Below, in pieces: positions 49,465-57,001 of a DNA stretch of 64,000 nt (positions are counted from its first letter, which is position 1; each line of letters begins with the position of its first letter). Made by a program: the position numbers and the translations under genes. The notes under the pieces were generated by a model. The model was not told the origin of the DNA, did not search any database, and saw only the letters and a program-made list of their open reading frames with translations. The stretch comes from Streptomyces sp. S.PB5. GTDB taxonomy: Bacteria; Actinomycetota; Actinomycetes; Streptomycetales; Streptomycetaceae. The stretch is from NCBI RefSeq assembly GCF_030403745.1, contig NZ_JAQMWP010000007.1:248001-312000 (forward strand), read 5' to 3'.

Positions 49465-50849
49465 GCCCGGCCCGCCTGCACCCGCCTCGCACCGACCGCG
49501 GCCGGCTGCTGCTGGTCCTCGCCCTCGCCGCCGCCGTCATCGCCTTCACCGCGACCGTGCCGCTGCTGCGCGGCTGGTTCGACCTGCGGGTCTACCACGG
49601 CGCTGTCGACAGCTGGGTCCACGGCGGGCGGCTCTACGACTACCGGGTGCCGGGGACGACGTACGGCTTCACCTACCCGCCCTTCGCCGCCGTCGGCATG
49701 CTGCCGATGGCCCTGCTCCCGCTGCCCGTCGCGATCGCCGGTTCCCTGCTGCTCAACCTGGCCGCGCTCGCGGTGATCGTGCGGCTGCTGGCCGGGCGGT
49801 CGTGGTGGCGCCACGGGTGGTACGGATGCGCTCTGGGCGCCTGCGTGCTCGCCCTGTTCGAGCCGCTGCGGGACACGTTCAGCTTCGGGCAGGTGAACCT
49901 TCTGCTGCTGGCCCTGGTGCTGTTCGACGGCCGGCTGCTCGCCACGGGCCGGGAGCGCTGGGCGGGTTGGGGGACCGGACTGGCGGCGGCCGTGAAGCTC
50001 ACCCCGGCGCTGTTCATCGTCCTTCTGCTGCTCTCCGGGAGAAGGCGCGCGGCCGCCGTCGCGACGGCGGTGGCGGCGGGCGCGACCGGTCTCGCGGCCT
50101 GGGCGGCCCCGGACGCCTCGCGCTTCTACTGGACGGAGGCGTTGTGGGACACCACGCGGGTGGGCCGCCTGGACTATGTCTCGAACCAGTCCCTGCAGGG
50201 GATTCTGGCCCGGCTGGGTGAACCGGACCGGGCCGCGTGGGTGGCCGTGGTCCTGCCGGTGCTGTGCGTGTGGGCCGTACGGGCCCGCCGGGCGGCCGCG
50301 GCGGGGGACTGGACGGCCGCGTTCGCCCTGACCGGGCTGACCGCGTGTCTGGTCAGCCCCGTCACCTGGGTGCACCACCTGGTGTGGCTGCTGCCGGCCT
50401 TCGCGGTGCTGGTCCGCGCCGGGCACGCGCGCGTGGCGGGTGCCCTGTACGCGGTGATGTGCACCAGCGTGGTGTGGCTGTGGTTCGACGACGCGTCCGG
50501 CGTCGACGGATTCCTCGGCGGCAACACCTACACCTGGATCACCCTCGGCCTGCTGCTGTGGCTGCCGGTCGGTCAATCCGACGGCCGCCGCGCGGACCTG
50601 GCCCGCAGCACGAGGGCGACGGCGCCCGCGCCGAGCGCGGCGGCACCGGCGACCATCCAGACATCCGGCCGGCCGGACCCCTCGTCCACCGCGACCGCGG
50701 CCGCCGCGGGCACCGCTTCGGGCCCCGGCCGCGGCCGGACCCGCAGTGCGTCCAGCGAACCCACCGGGTCCACCCGCCCCGCCGCGCCGAACCCCCAGTC
50801 CAGCAGCCTCCGCGCCTCCTCGTACACGGCGAAACCACCGCCCGCCTGA
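49461..50849 (+). CDS. GT87-type (DUF2029) membrane mannosyltransferase
   Basis: 462 residues. About ten membrane helices run to residue ~370, with the family features FDLRVYHGAVDSWVHGG, YGFTYPPFAAVGMLP, SFGQVNLLLLALVLFDG and PVTWVHHLVWLLPAF. GT87 enzymes add alpha-mannose from polyprenyl phosphate-mannose. The last ~90 residues are Ala/Ser/Thr/Pro-rich and lie opposite the 3' end of the convergent carboxypeptidase gene (277 bp overlap), so they are probably an unselected tail caused by loss of an earlier stop. ATG overlaps the MptB-like stop. Confidence 0.85.
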   Translation: MSPARLHPPRTDRGRLLLVLALAAAVIAFTATVPLLRGWFDLRVYHGAVDSWVHGGRLYDYRVPGTTYGFTYPPFAAVGMLPMALLPLPVAIAGSLLLNLAALAVIVRLLAGRSWWRHGWYGCALGACVLALFEPLRDTFSFGQVNLLLLALVLFDGRLLATGRERWAGWGTGLAAAVKLTPALFIVLLLLSGRRRAAAVATAVAAGATGLAAWAAPDASRFYWTEALWDTTRVGRLDYVSNQSLQGILARLGEPDRAAWVAVVLPVLCVWAVRARRAAAAGDWTAAFALTGLTACLVSPVTWVHHLVWLLPAFAVLVRAGHARVAGALYAVMCTSVVWLWFDDASGVDGFLGGNTYTWITLGLLLWLPVGQSDGRRADLARSTRATAPAPSAAAPATIQTSGRPDPSSTATAAAAGTASGPGRGRTRSASSEPTGSTRPAAPNPQSSSLRASSYTAKPPPA

Positions 50850-51745
50850 GGATTCATCACGGTGACCACGAGCCTGCGCCCACCCCGCTCGGCCGCGGCG
50901 ACGAGCGTGTTGCCCGCATGGCTGGTGTAGCCGTTCTTCACCCCGATCAGCCCGTGGTACGGCTCCACCCCGTCGGCACCGGTGAGCAGCCGATTGGTGT
51001 TCTGGATCTCGTACGACCATCCGCCGCCCCCGGGGAACTTCGCCTCGACCGTGCCGCAGTACCGCGCGAAGTCGGGGTTGCGCAGCCCGGCGCGGCCGAA
51101 GACGGCCAGGTCGTACGCGGACGAGACCTGGCCGGGTGTGTCGTAGCCGTCGGGGGAGCGGACGTGGGTGTCGAGGGCGCCCAGGGCCCTCGCCTTGGCC
51201 TGCATGCGGGCGGCCGTGTGGCGCCAGCCGCCGCTGAGCCGGGCCAGGACGTGCACGGCGTCGTTCCCGGAGTTGAGGAAGACCCCGCGCCACAGGTCGG
51301 CGACCCGGTACGTCCGCCCCTCCCGTACGCCGACGAGGCTGCTCCCGGGGCCCACGTCGGCCAGCTCGTCGTGCCCGACCCGGTGCCGGATGCCTCCGGG
51401 CAGTGTCGGCAGCACGGCCAGCGCGAACAGGGTCTTGAGTGTGCTGGCGGGCGGCAGTTTGCGATGCGCGTCGTGCGCCGCGAGCACCTCCCCGGTCTGC
51501 GCGTCGGCCACGATCCACGACAGCGCGGACACGGCCGGTACCCGGGGCGCACCCCGGTGCGGCCGGACGTGGGTGCCGGAGCGGTACAGCAGGGCGGGCC
51601 GCGGAGTCGCGGCCTGCGCGCCGCCGGGGGCGCCGGGGTCGGAGCCGGTGTGAGCGGCGGCCGAGGCGGGGGCGAGTACCAGGAGGCCCGCCGTGCAGAA
51701 GGCGCAGGTGGACACGGCAACCCGGGAGGTAAATCCGATGGTCAT
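50573..51745 (-). CDS. D-alanyl-D-alanine carboxypeptidase (peptidase S11 family)
   Basis: 390 residues. A signal peptide (VAVSTCAFCTAGLLVLAPASAAA) is followed by the penicillin-binding domain: active-site S-x-x-K in STLKTLFAL, S-G-N in LNSGNDAVHVLA, and K-N-G in GVKNGYTSHAGN (K-T-G in most relatives). A C-terminal hydrophobic helix VWMVAGAAALGAGAVALVL with arginines after it anchors the enzyme to the outer membrane face. It trims D-Ala from peptidoglycan stem peptides. It lies convergent to, and overlapping, the GT87 gene; the short Rho gene is upstream on the same strand. Confidence 0.93.
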   Translation of the reverse strand: MTIGFTSRVAVSTCAFCTAGLLVLAPASAAAHTGSDPGAPGGAQAATPRPALLYRSGTHVRPHRGAPRVPAVSALSWIVADAQTGEVLAAHDAHRKLPPASTLKTLFALAVLPTLPGGIRHRVGHDELADVGPGSSLVGVREGRTYRVADLWRGVFLNSGNDAVHVLARLSGGWRHTAARMQAKARALGALDTHVRSPDGYDTPGQVSSAYDLAVFGRAGLRNPDFARYCGTVEAKFPGGGGWSYEIQNTNRLLTGADGVEPYHGLIGVKNGYTSHAGNTLVAAAERGGRRLVVTVMNPQAGGGFAVYEEARRLLDWGFGAAGRVDPVGSLDALRVRPRPGPEAVPAAAAVAVDEGSGRPDVWMVAGAAALGAGAVALVLRARSARRPSD

Positions 51746-51912
51746 ACCGCAAACCTAGGAACGGACCCTCCCGCAGCCGCGCTGCCCGGGCCGAGGGGTG
51801 GTCGCGAGCACCCGGATGCCGTACGGAGCCCGCCCTCTTCGCCAGGGAGTTCTGCCGCCCGGGTCCGTGGTGACGGCGTGGACGGCCGGCCGGACCAGCG
51901 AGCCGGGCTCGG

Positions 51913-53052
51913 TCAGCCGACGGGCAGCGTCGGCTGGATCCGTCGCAGGAAGGTCGCGTTGTCCGGGGTCTCGCGCATGCGCTGGAGGAGCGTCTCCAGG
52001 TTGCCCTGGCCGTCCCCGTTCTGAAGGACCCGCCGCAGTCCTCGTACGGCGGTCAACTCCGCCGGGGTCAGCAGGAGTTCCTCGCGGCGGGTGCCCGAGG
52101 GGTTGATGGCGACGGCCGGGAAGACACGGCGGGAGGCCAGTTCGCGGTCGAGGCGCAGTTCCATGTTGCCGGTGCTCTTGAGCTCCTCGAAGAAGTAGTC
52201 GTCGGCCCGGGAACCGGTCTCCACCAGGGCCGTGGCGAGGATGGTGAGCGAGCCGCCCTCCTCGGTCAGGCGGGCGGCGCCGAAGAACCGCTTGGGGCCG
52301 ATGAGCGCGGTGGCGTCGACACCGCCGCTCAGGGTGCGGCCACCGGCGGCGGCCGCGTTGTTGTGGGCCCGGCACAGCCGGGTGAGGGAGTCGAGCAGGA
52401 TCACGACGTCCTCGCCGGCCTCGACGAGCCGCTTGGCCCGTTCGATCACGAGGTCCGCGAGCGCGATGTGCTGCTTGGGTGTGCGGTCGAACGTGGAGGC
52501 GTACACCTCGCCGCGCACGGAGCGCCGCATCTCGGTGACTTCCTCGGGGCGTTCGTCGAGCAGCACCACCATCAGGCGGGCCTCGGGATGGTTCCCGGCG
52601 ACGGCCGCCGCGATCTGCTGGAGGAGGACCGTCTTGCCGGTCTTGGGCGGGGCGACGATCAGCCCGCGCTGCCCCTTGCCCACGGGGGCGATGAGGTCGG
52701 CGACCCGGCCGGTCAGCCCGGACGCCGGGTGTTCGAGGCGGATGCGCTCATGGGGGTGCAGCGGCGTCAGATCGCGGAAGTGGCGGCGGTCGCGCAACTC
52801 GTCGGCGCCCTGGCCGTTGACCCGGGCGACCTCGGTGAGGGCGCGCTGGGTGCCGCGTACGCCGTCGACGGCGTCGCCCTTGCGCAGACCGTACTTGCGG
52901 ATCAGCGCGGGGGAGACCTGGAGGTCGGACGGCAGCGGCAGCAGGCTCTCGGGACGCAGATGGCCCTTCCCGTTCGCGTCGATGTCGAGGACACCGGTGG
53001 CCGCGCGGACCGGGAGCTGCTGCTGGACGGGGGGTTCGAGTGTGGTGGTCAT
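51913..53052 (-). CDS. Short second transcription termination factor Rho
   Basis: 379 residues with a complete Rho core: the OB-fold RNA-binding part GVLDIDANGKGHLRPESLLP, the P-loop APPKTGKTVLLQQ, Walker B VVILLDSLTRLCRAHN, the Q/R-loop region ALIGPKRFFGAAR and the arginine finger region. It lacks the long basic/acidic N-terminal insert of the main actinobacterial Rho, which is typically well over 600 residues. It is thus a paralog, likely ATP-dependent. AAAGGA lies ten bases ahead of the ATG. No operon partner is evident; a gene-free ~240 bp leader precedes it. Its targets are unknown. Confidence 0.93.
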   Translation of the reverse strand: MTTTLEPPVQQQLPVRAATGVLDIDANGKGHLRPESLLPLPSDLQVSPALIRKYGLRKGDAVDGVRGTQRALTEVARVNGQGADELRDRRHFRDLTPLHPHERIRLEHPASGLTGRVADLIAPVGKGQRGLIVAPPKTGKTVLLQQIAAAVAGNHPEARLMVVLLDERPEEVTEMRRSVRGEVYASTFDRTPKQHIALADLVIERAKRLVEAGEDVVILLDSLTRLCRAHNNAAAAGGRTLSGGVDATALIGPKRFFGAARLTEEGGSLTILATALVETGSRADDYFFEELKSTGNMELRLDRELASRRVFPAVAINPSGTRREELLLTPAELTAVRGLRRVLQNGDGQGNLETLLQRMRETPDNATFLRRIQPTLPVG

Positions 53053-53126
53053 GGTGGTCGGTCCTTTCGAGGACGGAAGGCATGAGACATGCGGAAGGAA
53101 GGGGAGGGCCGCGAAGATCGGGAAGG

Positions 53127-53147
53127 CGCGCAGAAGGCCTTCGCGCG
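53127..53147 (-). promoter_or_regulatory. Hairpin in the upstream region of the short Rho gene
   Basis: CGCGC-A-GAAGGCCTTC-GCGCG forms an inverted repeat with a one-base bulge, about 75 bases ahead of the rho-like start. Rho genes elsewhere are autoregulated by early termination in their leader, so this could be a control structure, but no rut-like site was assigned and the transcription start is unknown. The rest of 53053-53295 shows nothing recognisable. Confidence 0.35.
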
Positions 53148-53295
53148 GCGGGAGACAACACCTCGGGTACGGCGACGACCGCCGACTGCGAGGTGGTGAG
53201 AGAGCCGGTACGACGACCGGCGATCTGAGGATGAACTGGCACCGGCGCCCAGGACCGGGCGTACACAGGTGCTAACGGGACGGTACCACGGTGCT

Positions 53296-54123
53296 TCAGT
53301 GTGTGGCGAGGAGTCCGTAGAGAAGCGGGATCCGCGGCTCGGGCAGCCGCCACCAGCCGGAGGGTGTGCGGACCATCTGCGGCCAGCGCGGCCAGGGGAG
53401 CTCGTCGCTCTCCCGGAGCCGCCGGATGGCCAGTCCTGCCCCGGTCAACGCGTTGATGACCTCGTCTATTCCGTGCATCCACTCGTAACTGTCGGTGGCG
53501 TCCTCGACGGCGGGCCCGTCGGTGTACGTGTGCGTCGCGTCACGGTGCACGGGGCCGCCACCGCCCAGGTAGTCATGGCGCAGGAGCAGTTCCGGACCCT
53601 CGCCCGGAGCGGGCTTCGGGCCCAGCGAGTTGAGCAGCGGATGGAACTCGACGAGATACAACCGCCCGCCCGGCCGCAGGAGTCGGGCGACGACACCGGC
53701 CCACCGCTCGAGATCGGGCAGATAGCACAGCGCGCCCTTCCCGGTGTAGACGACGTCGAACTGCCGCCCGCCGAGCGCCTCGACGGCGTCGTACACGTTG
53801 GCCTGTACGTAGGCGACGTCCAGACCCGCCTTCGCGGCGATGTCCTGCGCGGCCGCCACCGAGGCCGCGGAGAAGTCGAGGCCGGTCGCCCTGGCCCCGC
53901 GCCGGGCGAAGGCGATCGTCTCGGTGCCGAGATGGCACTGGAGGTGGAGCACATCGCGGCCGGTCAGCTCACCGAGGTCGTCCCACTCGAAGCCGGCGAA
54001 CCAGCGGGCAGGATCGAGATCCTGGTCGAGCCCGTAGAAACGGCTGGCGAGGTGGACGGGGGTACGGGCGTCCCAGTTGGCCTGGTTGGCCCGCATGAAC
54101 CGCGCGTGCTCGTCGGTGGTCAT
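53296..54123 (-). CDS. Class I SAM-dependent methyltransferase
   Basis: 275 residues. Motif I is varied: GRDVLHLQCHLGTETIAFARRGARATGLDFS (D-V-L-x-L-x-C-x-x-G), followed by VAYVQANVYDAVEAL and LRPGGRLYLVEFHPLL. This is the Methyltransf_25-like group of small-molecule methyltransferases. A Trp-rich C-terminus (PWPRWPQMVRTPSGWWRLP) is typical of this subfamily. ATG at 54123 starts MTTDEHARFM; longer upstream in-frame sequence looks non-coding. Substrate unknown. Confidence 0.88.
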   Translation of the reverse strand: MTTDEHARFMRANQANWDARTPVHLASRFYGLDQDLDPARWFAGFEWDDLGELTGRDVLHLQCHLGTETIAFARRGARATGLDFSAASVAAAQDIAAKAGLDVAYVQANVYDAVEALGGRQFDVVYTGKGALCYLPDLERWAGVVARLLRPGGRLYLVEFHPLLNSLGPKPAPGEGPELLLRHDYLGGGGPVHRDATHTYTDGPAVEDATDSYEWMHGIDEVINALTGAGLAIRRLRESDELPWPRWPQMVRTPSGWWRLPEPRIPLLYGLLATH

Positions 54124-54192
54124 GCCGCAATCCAACCGCACCGCCACCGCTCTGTGGCGCATTCGCCCGCCGCACATCCCCGGCGGCGGGAA

Positions 54193-54224
54193 ATCGCCTC
54201 CACCGGGTATCGCCTCCGCCGGGT
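54193..54224 (+). repeat. 16 bp tandem direct repeat beside the ECF42 promoter
   Basis: ATCGCCTCCACCGGGT is followed immediately by ATCGCCTCCGCCGGGT, one base different. The second copy ends at the first base of the predicted -35 TGTCGA. It could be a duplicated activator site or simple slippage. Confidence 0.65.
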
Positions 54225-54250
54225 GTCGATTCCTTCCGGCACCGTTCGTC
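54224..54250 (+). promoter_or_regulatory. Candidate ECF42-type promoter of the DGPF-sigma operon
   Basis: TGTCGA (54224-54229) and CGTC (54247-54250) are separated by 17 bases, fitting the TGTCGA / CG(A/T)C bipartite promoter reported, as I recall, for ECF42 sigma factors in Streptomyces venezuelae. It lies 40 bp ahead of the first DGPF gene of an operon that ends with the ECF42 gene itself, so the sigma factor would be self-activating. Confidence 0.7.
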
Positions 54251-54289
54251 GGTGGGGTGTAGGAAGCTCACAAGGACCGGGAGGACCTC

Positions 54290-54961
54290 ATGAAGTACAT
54301 GCTGCTCGTCTGCGGCGACGACACGGCCGACTCCTCGGGCATGGCCCCCGTGGAACCCTGGGTCGAGGACCTCGGGGAGCGCGGGGTCCGGCGCCACGGC
54401 CACCGGCTCGCGCTGCCCTCCGAGGCCGTCACCGTGCGGGTGCGCGACGGCGAAGTGCTGCGCACCGACGGGCCGTTCGCGGAGACCAAGGAGTATGTCG
54501 CCGGGTTCGACGTCCTCGAGTGCGACACCCTGGAGGAGGCCGTCCAGGCCGCCGCCCGGCACCCCGTCGCCACCGTCGGCGCCATGGAGGTGCGCCCGTT
54601 CTGGGAGGACGAGGAGCCCGAGGCGCGGATCCGCCGGCTGGAGGAGGAACTGACCGAGGCGGTCCGCGCGGGCGACGTCGAACGCATCACCGCCTGCTAC
54701 GCGCCCGACGCGACGGTGTTCCACGACGGGACGGCACATCAGGGTGCCGACACGCTCCGCAAGGCCCTGCGGGAAGCGGCCTTCACCGGACCCGTGACCT
54801 GCGAGGTCCTGGAATCCGGCGTCCAGGTCGACGAGAGCATCGCCTTCGGCCACGCCCTGGTCCGGCTGACCGCGACCGGCCTCGACGAGTTCGTCCGGGT
54901 CACCACCGGCTACCGGGACTTCGGTCTGCGCTGGCTGATCACCCACCAGCACGTGTCATGA
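54290..54961 (+). CDS. DGPF/YCII-domain protein fused to a SnoaL-like domain
   Basis: 223 residues. The first ~105 form a YCII/DGPF domain: MKYMLLVCGDDTADSS, then LRTDGPFAETKEYVAGFDVLE with the namesake D-G-P-F. A short helical linker leads to a SnoaL/NTF2-like domain (EEELTEAVRAGDVERITACYAPDATVFHDG). DGPF proteins are consistent partners and targets of ECF42 sigma factors; their biochemical role is unknown. The fusion to a SnoaL-like pocket is unusual to my knowledge. GGGAGG lies ahead of the ATG, and the next gene overlaps its stop. Confidence 0.88.
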   Translation: MKYMLLVCGDDTADSSGMAPVEPWVEDLGERGVRRHGHRLALPSEAVTVRVRDGEVLRTDGPFAETKEYVAGFDVLECDTLEEAVQAAARHPVATVGAMEVRPFWEDEEPEARIRRLEEELTEAVRAGDVERITACYAPDATVFHDGTAHQGADTLRKALREAAFTGPVTCEVLESGVQVDESIAFGHALVRLTATGLDEFVRVTTGYRDFGLRWLITHQHVS

Positions 54962-55212
54962 GGTACGTCCTGTTCGTCTGCGCACCGGCACACGGCCGGG
55001 ACGTCACCGTACGGCTGCGGCCGCCCGCCGACGCCACGACCGTGCGGGCGCACGACGGTGAAGTCCTCATCTCCGACGGGCCGTTCACCACGGCCGACGA
55101 GTACGTGACCGCCGTGGACCTCGTCGAGGCGGCCGACCTCGACGAGGCGATCGCCCTCGCCGCCCGGCACTCCGAGGGCGGCCCCGTGGAAGTGCGGCCG
55201 GTGTGGGAGTGA
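54958..55212 (+). CDS. Small DGPF/YCII-domain protein
   Basis: 84 residues, a single trimmed DGPF domain: MRYVLFVCAPAHG, VLISDGPFTTADEYVTAVDLVEA and a C-terminal EVRPVWE. Its ATG overlaps the stop of the fusion gene, and its own stop overlaps the sigma gene start. This is the second DGPF protein of the operon and is shorter than usual (typically ~115 residues), lacking the loop between the first two strands. Confidence 0.9.
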   Translation: MRYVLFVCAPAHGRDVTVRLRPPADATTVRAHDGEVLISDGPFTTADEYVTAVDLVEAADLDEAIALAARHSEGGPVEVRPVWE

Positions 55213-56459
55213 CCGTCGAGGAGGCCGTCGCCGCCGCCTTCCGCGAGGAGTGGGGCCAGGTCGTCGCCACCCTGATCCGGGTGACCGGCGACTGGGACCT
55301 CGCCGAGGAGTGCGCGCAGGACGCCTTCACCCAGGCCCTCGACCGGTGGCGGCGCGACGGCGTCCCGCGCCGCCCCGGCGCCTGGCTCACCACGACCGCC
55401 CGCAACCGCGCCCTGGACGTCCTGCGCAGGGAAGCGGTGGGGGCGCGGAAACTACGGGAGGCCGCGATGCTGACGGCCGGCGGGGAACCGTACGACGACC
55501 ACGACGGTGGTGACGACAGCGGGGTGCGGGACGACCGGCTGCGGCTGATCTTCACCTGCTGCCACCCCGCCCTGCCCGTCGAGGCCCGGGTCGCCCTGAC
55601 CCTGCGCACCCTCGCAGGGCTCACCACACCGGAGATCGCCCGCGCCTTCCTCGTGCCCGAGGCGACCATGGCGCAGCGGCTGGTGCGGGCCAAGAAGAAG
55701 ATCCGCAACGCGGGCATCCCGTACCGGGTACCGCCCGCGCATCTGCTGCCGGAGCGTCTGACGGGCGTACTCGGCGTGATCTACCTGCTGTTCAACGAGG
55801 GGTACGCCGCCACCTCCGGCGCCGGTCTGGTGCGCGGGAGCCTCTGTGCGGAGGCGGTCCGCCTCGCCCGCGTACTGGCCCGCCTGATGCCCGACGAACC
55901 CGAGGCCCTCGGTCTGCTCGCCCTCCTGCTGCTGCACCACGCCCGCCGGGACACCCGCGTCGACGCGGCCGGTGACCTGGTCACGCTGGAGGACCAGGAC
56001 CGCACGGCCTGGCATCGCGACGAGGCCGACGAGGGGGCCGCGCTCCTGGAGACCGCGCTGCGGCGTGGCCGCCCGGGCCCGTACCAGCTCCAGGCCGCGA
56101 TCGCCGCCTGCCACACCACCGCCCGCACGGCCGGGGACACCGACTGGGCCGACATCGCCGGGCTGTACGGGGAACTGGTCCGTCTCGTGCCCTCCGCCGT
56201 GGCCCGCCTCAACCGTGCGGTCGCCGTCGGTATGGCCGAGGGGCCGGACGCGGGCCTCGCCCTGGTCGCGGAGCTGGAGCAGGAGGGCGATCTGGCCGGC
56301 TACCACCTCCTGCCCGCCACCCGCGCCGACCTGCTGCGCCGCGCCGGGCGTACGACGGAGGCGGCCGCGGCGTACGAGCGGGCGCTGGCGCTGGTGGAGA
56401 ACGACGCGGAGCGGAGGTTCCTGGAGAAGCGGCTCGTGGAGTGCCGGTCCGCCGGGTGA
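55209..56459 (+). CDS. ECF42-type RNA polymerase sigma factor with long C-terminal extension
   Basis: 416 residues from GTG at 55209 (overlapping the DGPF stop). Region 2 is VVATLIRVTGDWDLAEECAQDAFTQAL with AWLTTTARNRALDVLRR; region 4 is LTLRTLAGLTTPEIARAFLVPEATMAQRLVRAKKKI. The remaining ~200 residues are helical, TPR-like, with YLLFNEGYAATSG, the conserved extension of ECF42 that is needed for activity. No anti-sigma factor is present, as typical for the group; the extension is thought to control activity. A matching promoter lies at 54224-54250. Confidence 0.93.
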   Translation: MTVEEAVAAAFREEWGQVVATLIRVTGDWDLAEECAQDAFTQALDRWRRDGVPRRPGAWLTTTARNRALDVLRREAVGARKLREAAMLTAGGEPYDDHDGGDDSGVRDDRLRLIFTCCHPALPVEARVALTLRTLAGLTTPEIARAFLVPEATMAQRLVRAKKKIRNAGIPYRVPPAHLLPERLTGVLGVIYLLFNEGYAATSGAGLVRGSLCAEAVRLARVLARLMPDEPEALGLLALLLLHHARRDTRVDAAGDLVTLEDQDRTAWHRDEADEGAALLETALRRGRPGPYQLQAAIAACHTTARTAGDTDWADIAGLYGELVRLVPSAVARLNRAVAVGMAEGPDAGLALVAELEQEGDLAGYHLLPATRADLLRRAGRTTEAAAAYERALALVENDAERRFLEKRLVECRSAG

Positions 56460-56501
56460 GGGCCGGTCGTCGGCGGAGGCGACGCCTCAGGATGCGGCGT
56501 C

Positions 56502-56903
56502 TCAGGAGGCGGCGCCTGTCTCCGCCTCCTTCGCGATCTGCTCGAACTGGGCTGCCATGGCCTCCGCGAGGGCCTGGGCGCCCGACAACGGCCGCACCAT
56601 GACCGTGAGTTCGTCGATCAGGCCGTCCTCGTCGACGTGGATGAAGTCGCAGCCACTCAGCGCACGGTCGCCCACCCGGGCCGTGAACACCAGGGCGTGG
56701 TCGCGGCCGTCGGCGCCGGTGAGCTCGCGCTCGTACCGGAAGTCCTCGAAGACCCGGGAGACGCCCCGCAGGATCGCCGCGGTGATCGCCTTGCCGGGGT
56801 ACGGCTTGAAGACGACCGGGCTGGTGAAGACGACGTCCTCGGCCAGCAGTGCCTCGACGGCGTCGAAGTCCCACGCCTCGACGGCCTCGCGGAAAGCGCG
56901 CAT
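56502..56903 (-). CDS. SnoaL-like / NTF2-fold protein
   Basis: 133 residues of the nuclear-transport-factor-2-like fold: FREAVEAWDFDAVEALLAEDVVFTSP, then GRDHALVFTARVGDRALSGCDFIHVDEDGLIDELTVMVRPL. Such proteins are small isomerases, hydratases or ligand binders. The ATG at 56903 follows GAGGTGAG. It is convergent with the ECF42 gene, with 42 bp between them, and its promoter region contains an A/T-rich palindrome. Confidence 0.88.
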   Translation of the reverse strand: MRAFREAVEAWDFDAVEALLAEDVVFTSPVVFKPYPGKAITAAILRGVSRVFEDFRYERELTGADGRDHALVFTARVGDRALSGCDFIHVDEDGLIDELTVMVRPLSGAQALAEAMAAQFEQIAKEAETGAAS

Positions 56904-56920
56904 CCGGGCTCACCTCATAG

Positions 56921-56932
56921 TCAATTAGTTGA
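56921..56932 (-). promoter_or_regulatory. A/T-rich palindrome ahead of the SnoaL-like gene
   Basis: TCAATTAGTTGA (arms TCAA/TTGA) stands out in very GC-rich DNA and is extended by TAATC and GACTA on its sides. It lies 18 bp ahead of the SnoaL-like start and 70 bp from the divergent methyltransferase. MarR- or TetR-type regulators bind such sites; none is adjacent. Confidence 0.5.
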
Positions 56933-57001
56933 TTAGGTGTGAACCACGGTATGCCCCGGCCCGCGGTGTGTCCATGGGGGCTGCTCGCCTAAGCTGACGC
57001 G

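Noticed and set aside
48423..51752. A 1109-codon minus-strand open frame
   Set aside because: It runs antisense to two membrane glycosyltransferases and out of frame over the carboxypeptidase. Its translation is Arg/Gly/Gln-rich with no family motif, as expected of high-GC antisense frames.
53296..54123. Methyltransferase as part of the ECF42 operon
   Set aside because: It lies on the opposite strand, divergent from the DGPF genes. Only shared regulation of the intergenic region is possible, not co-transcription.
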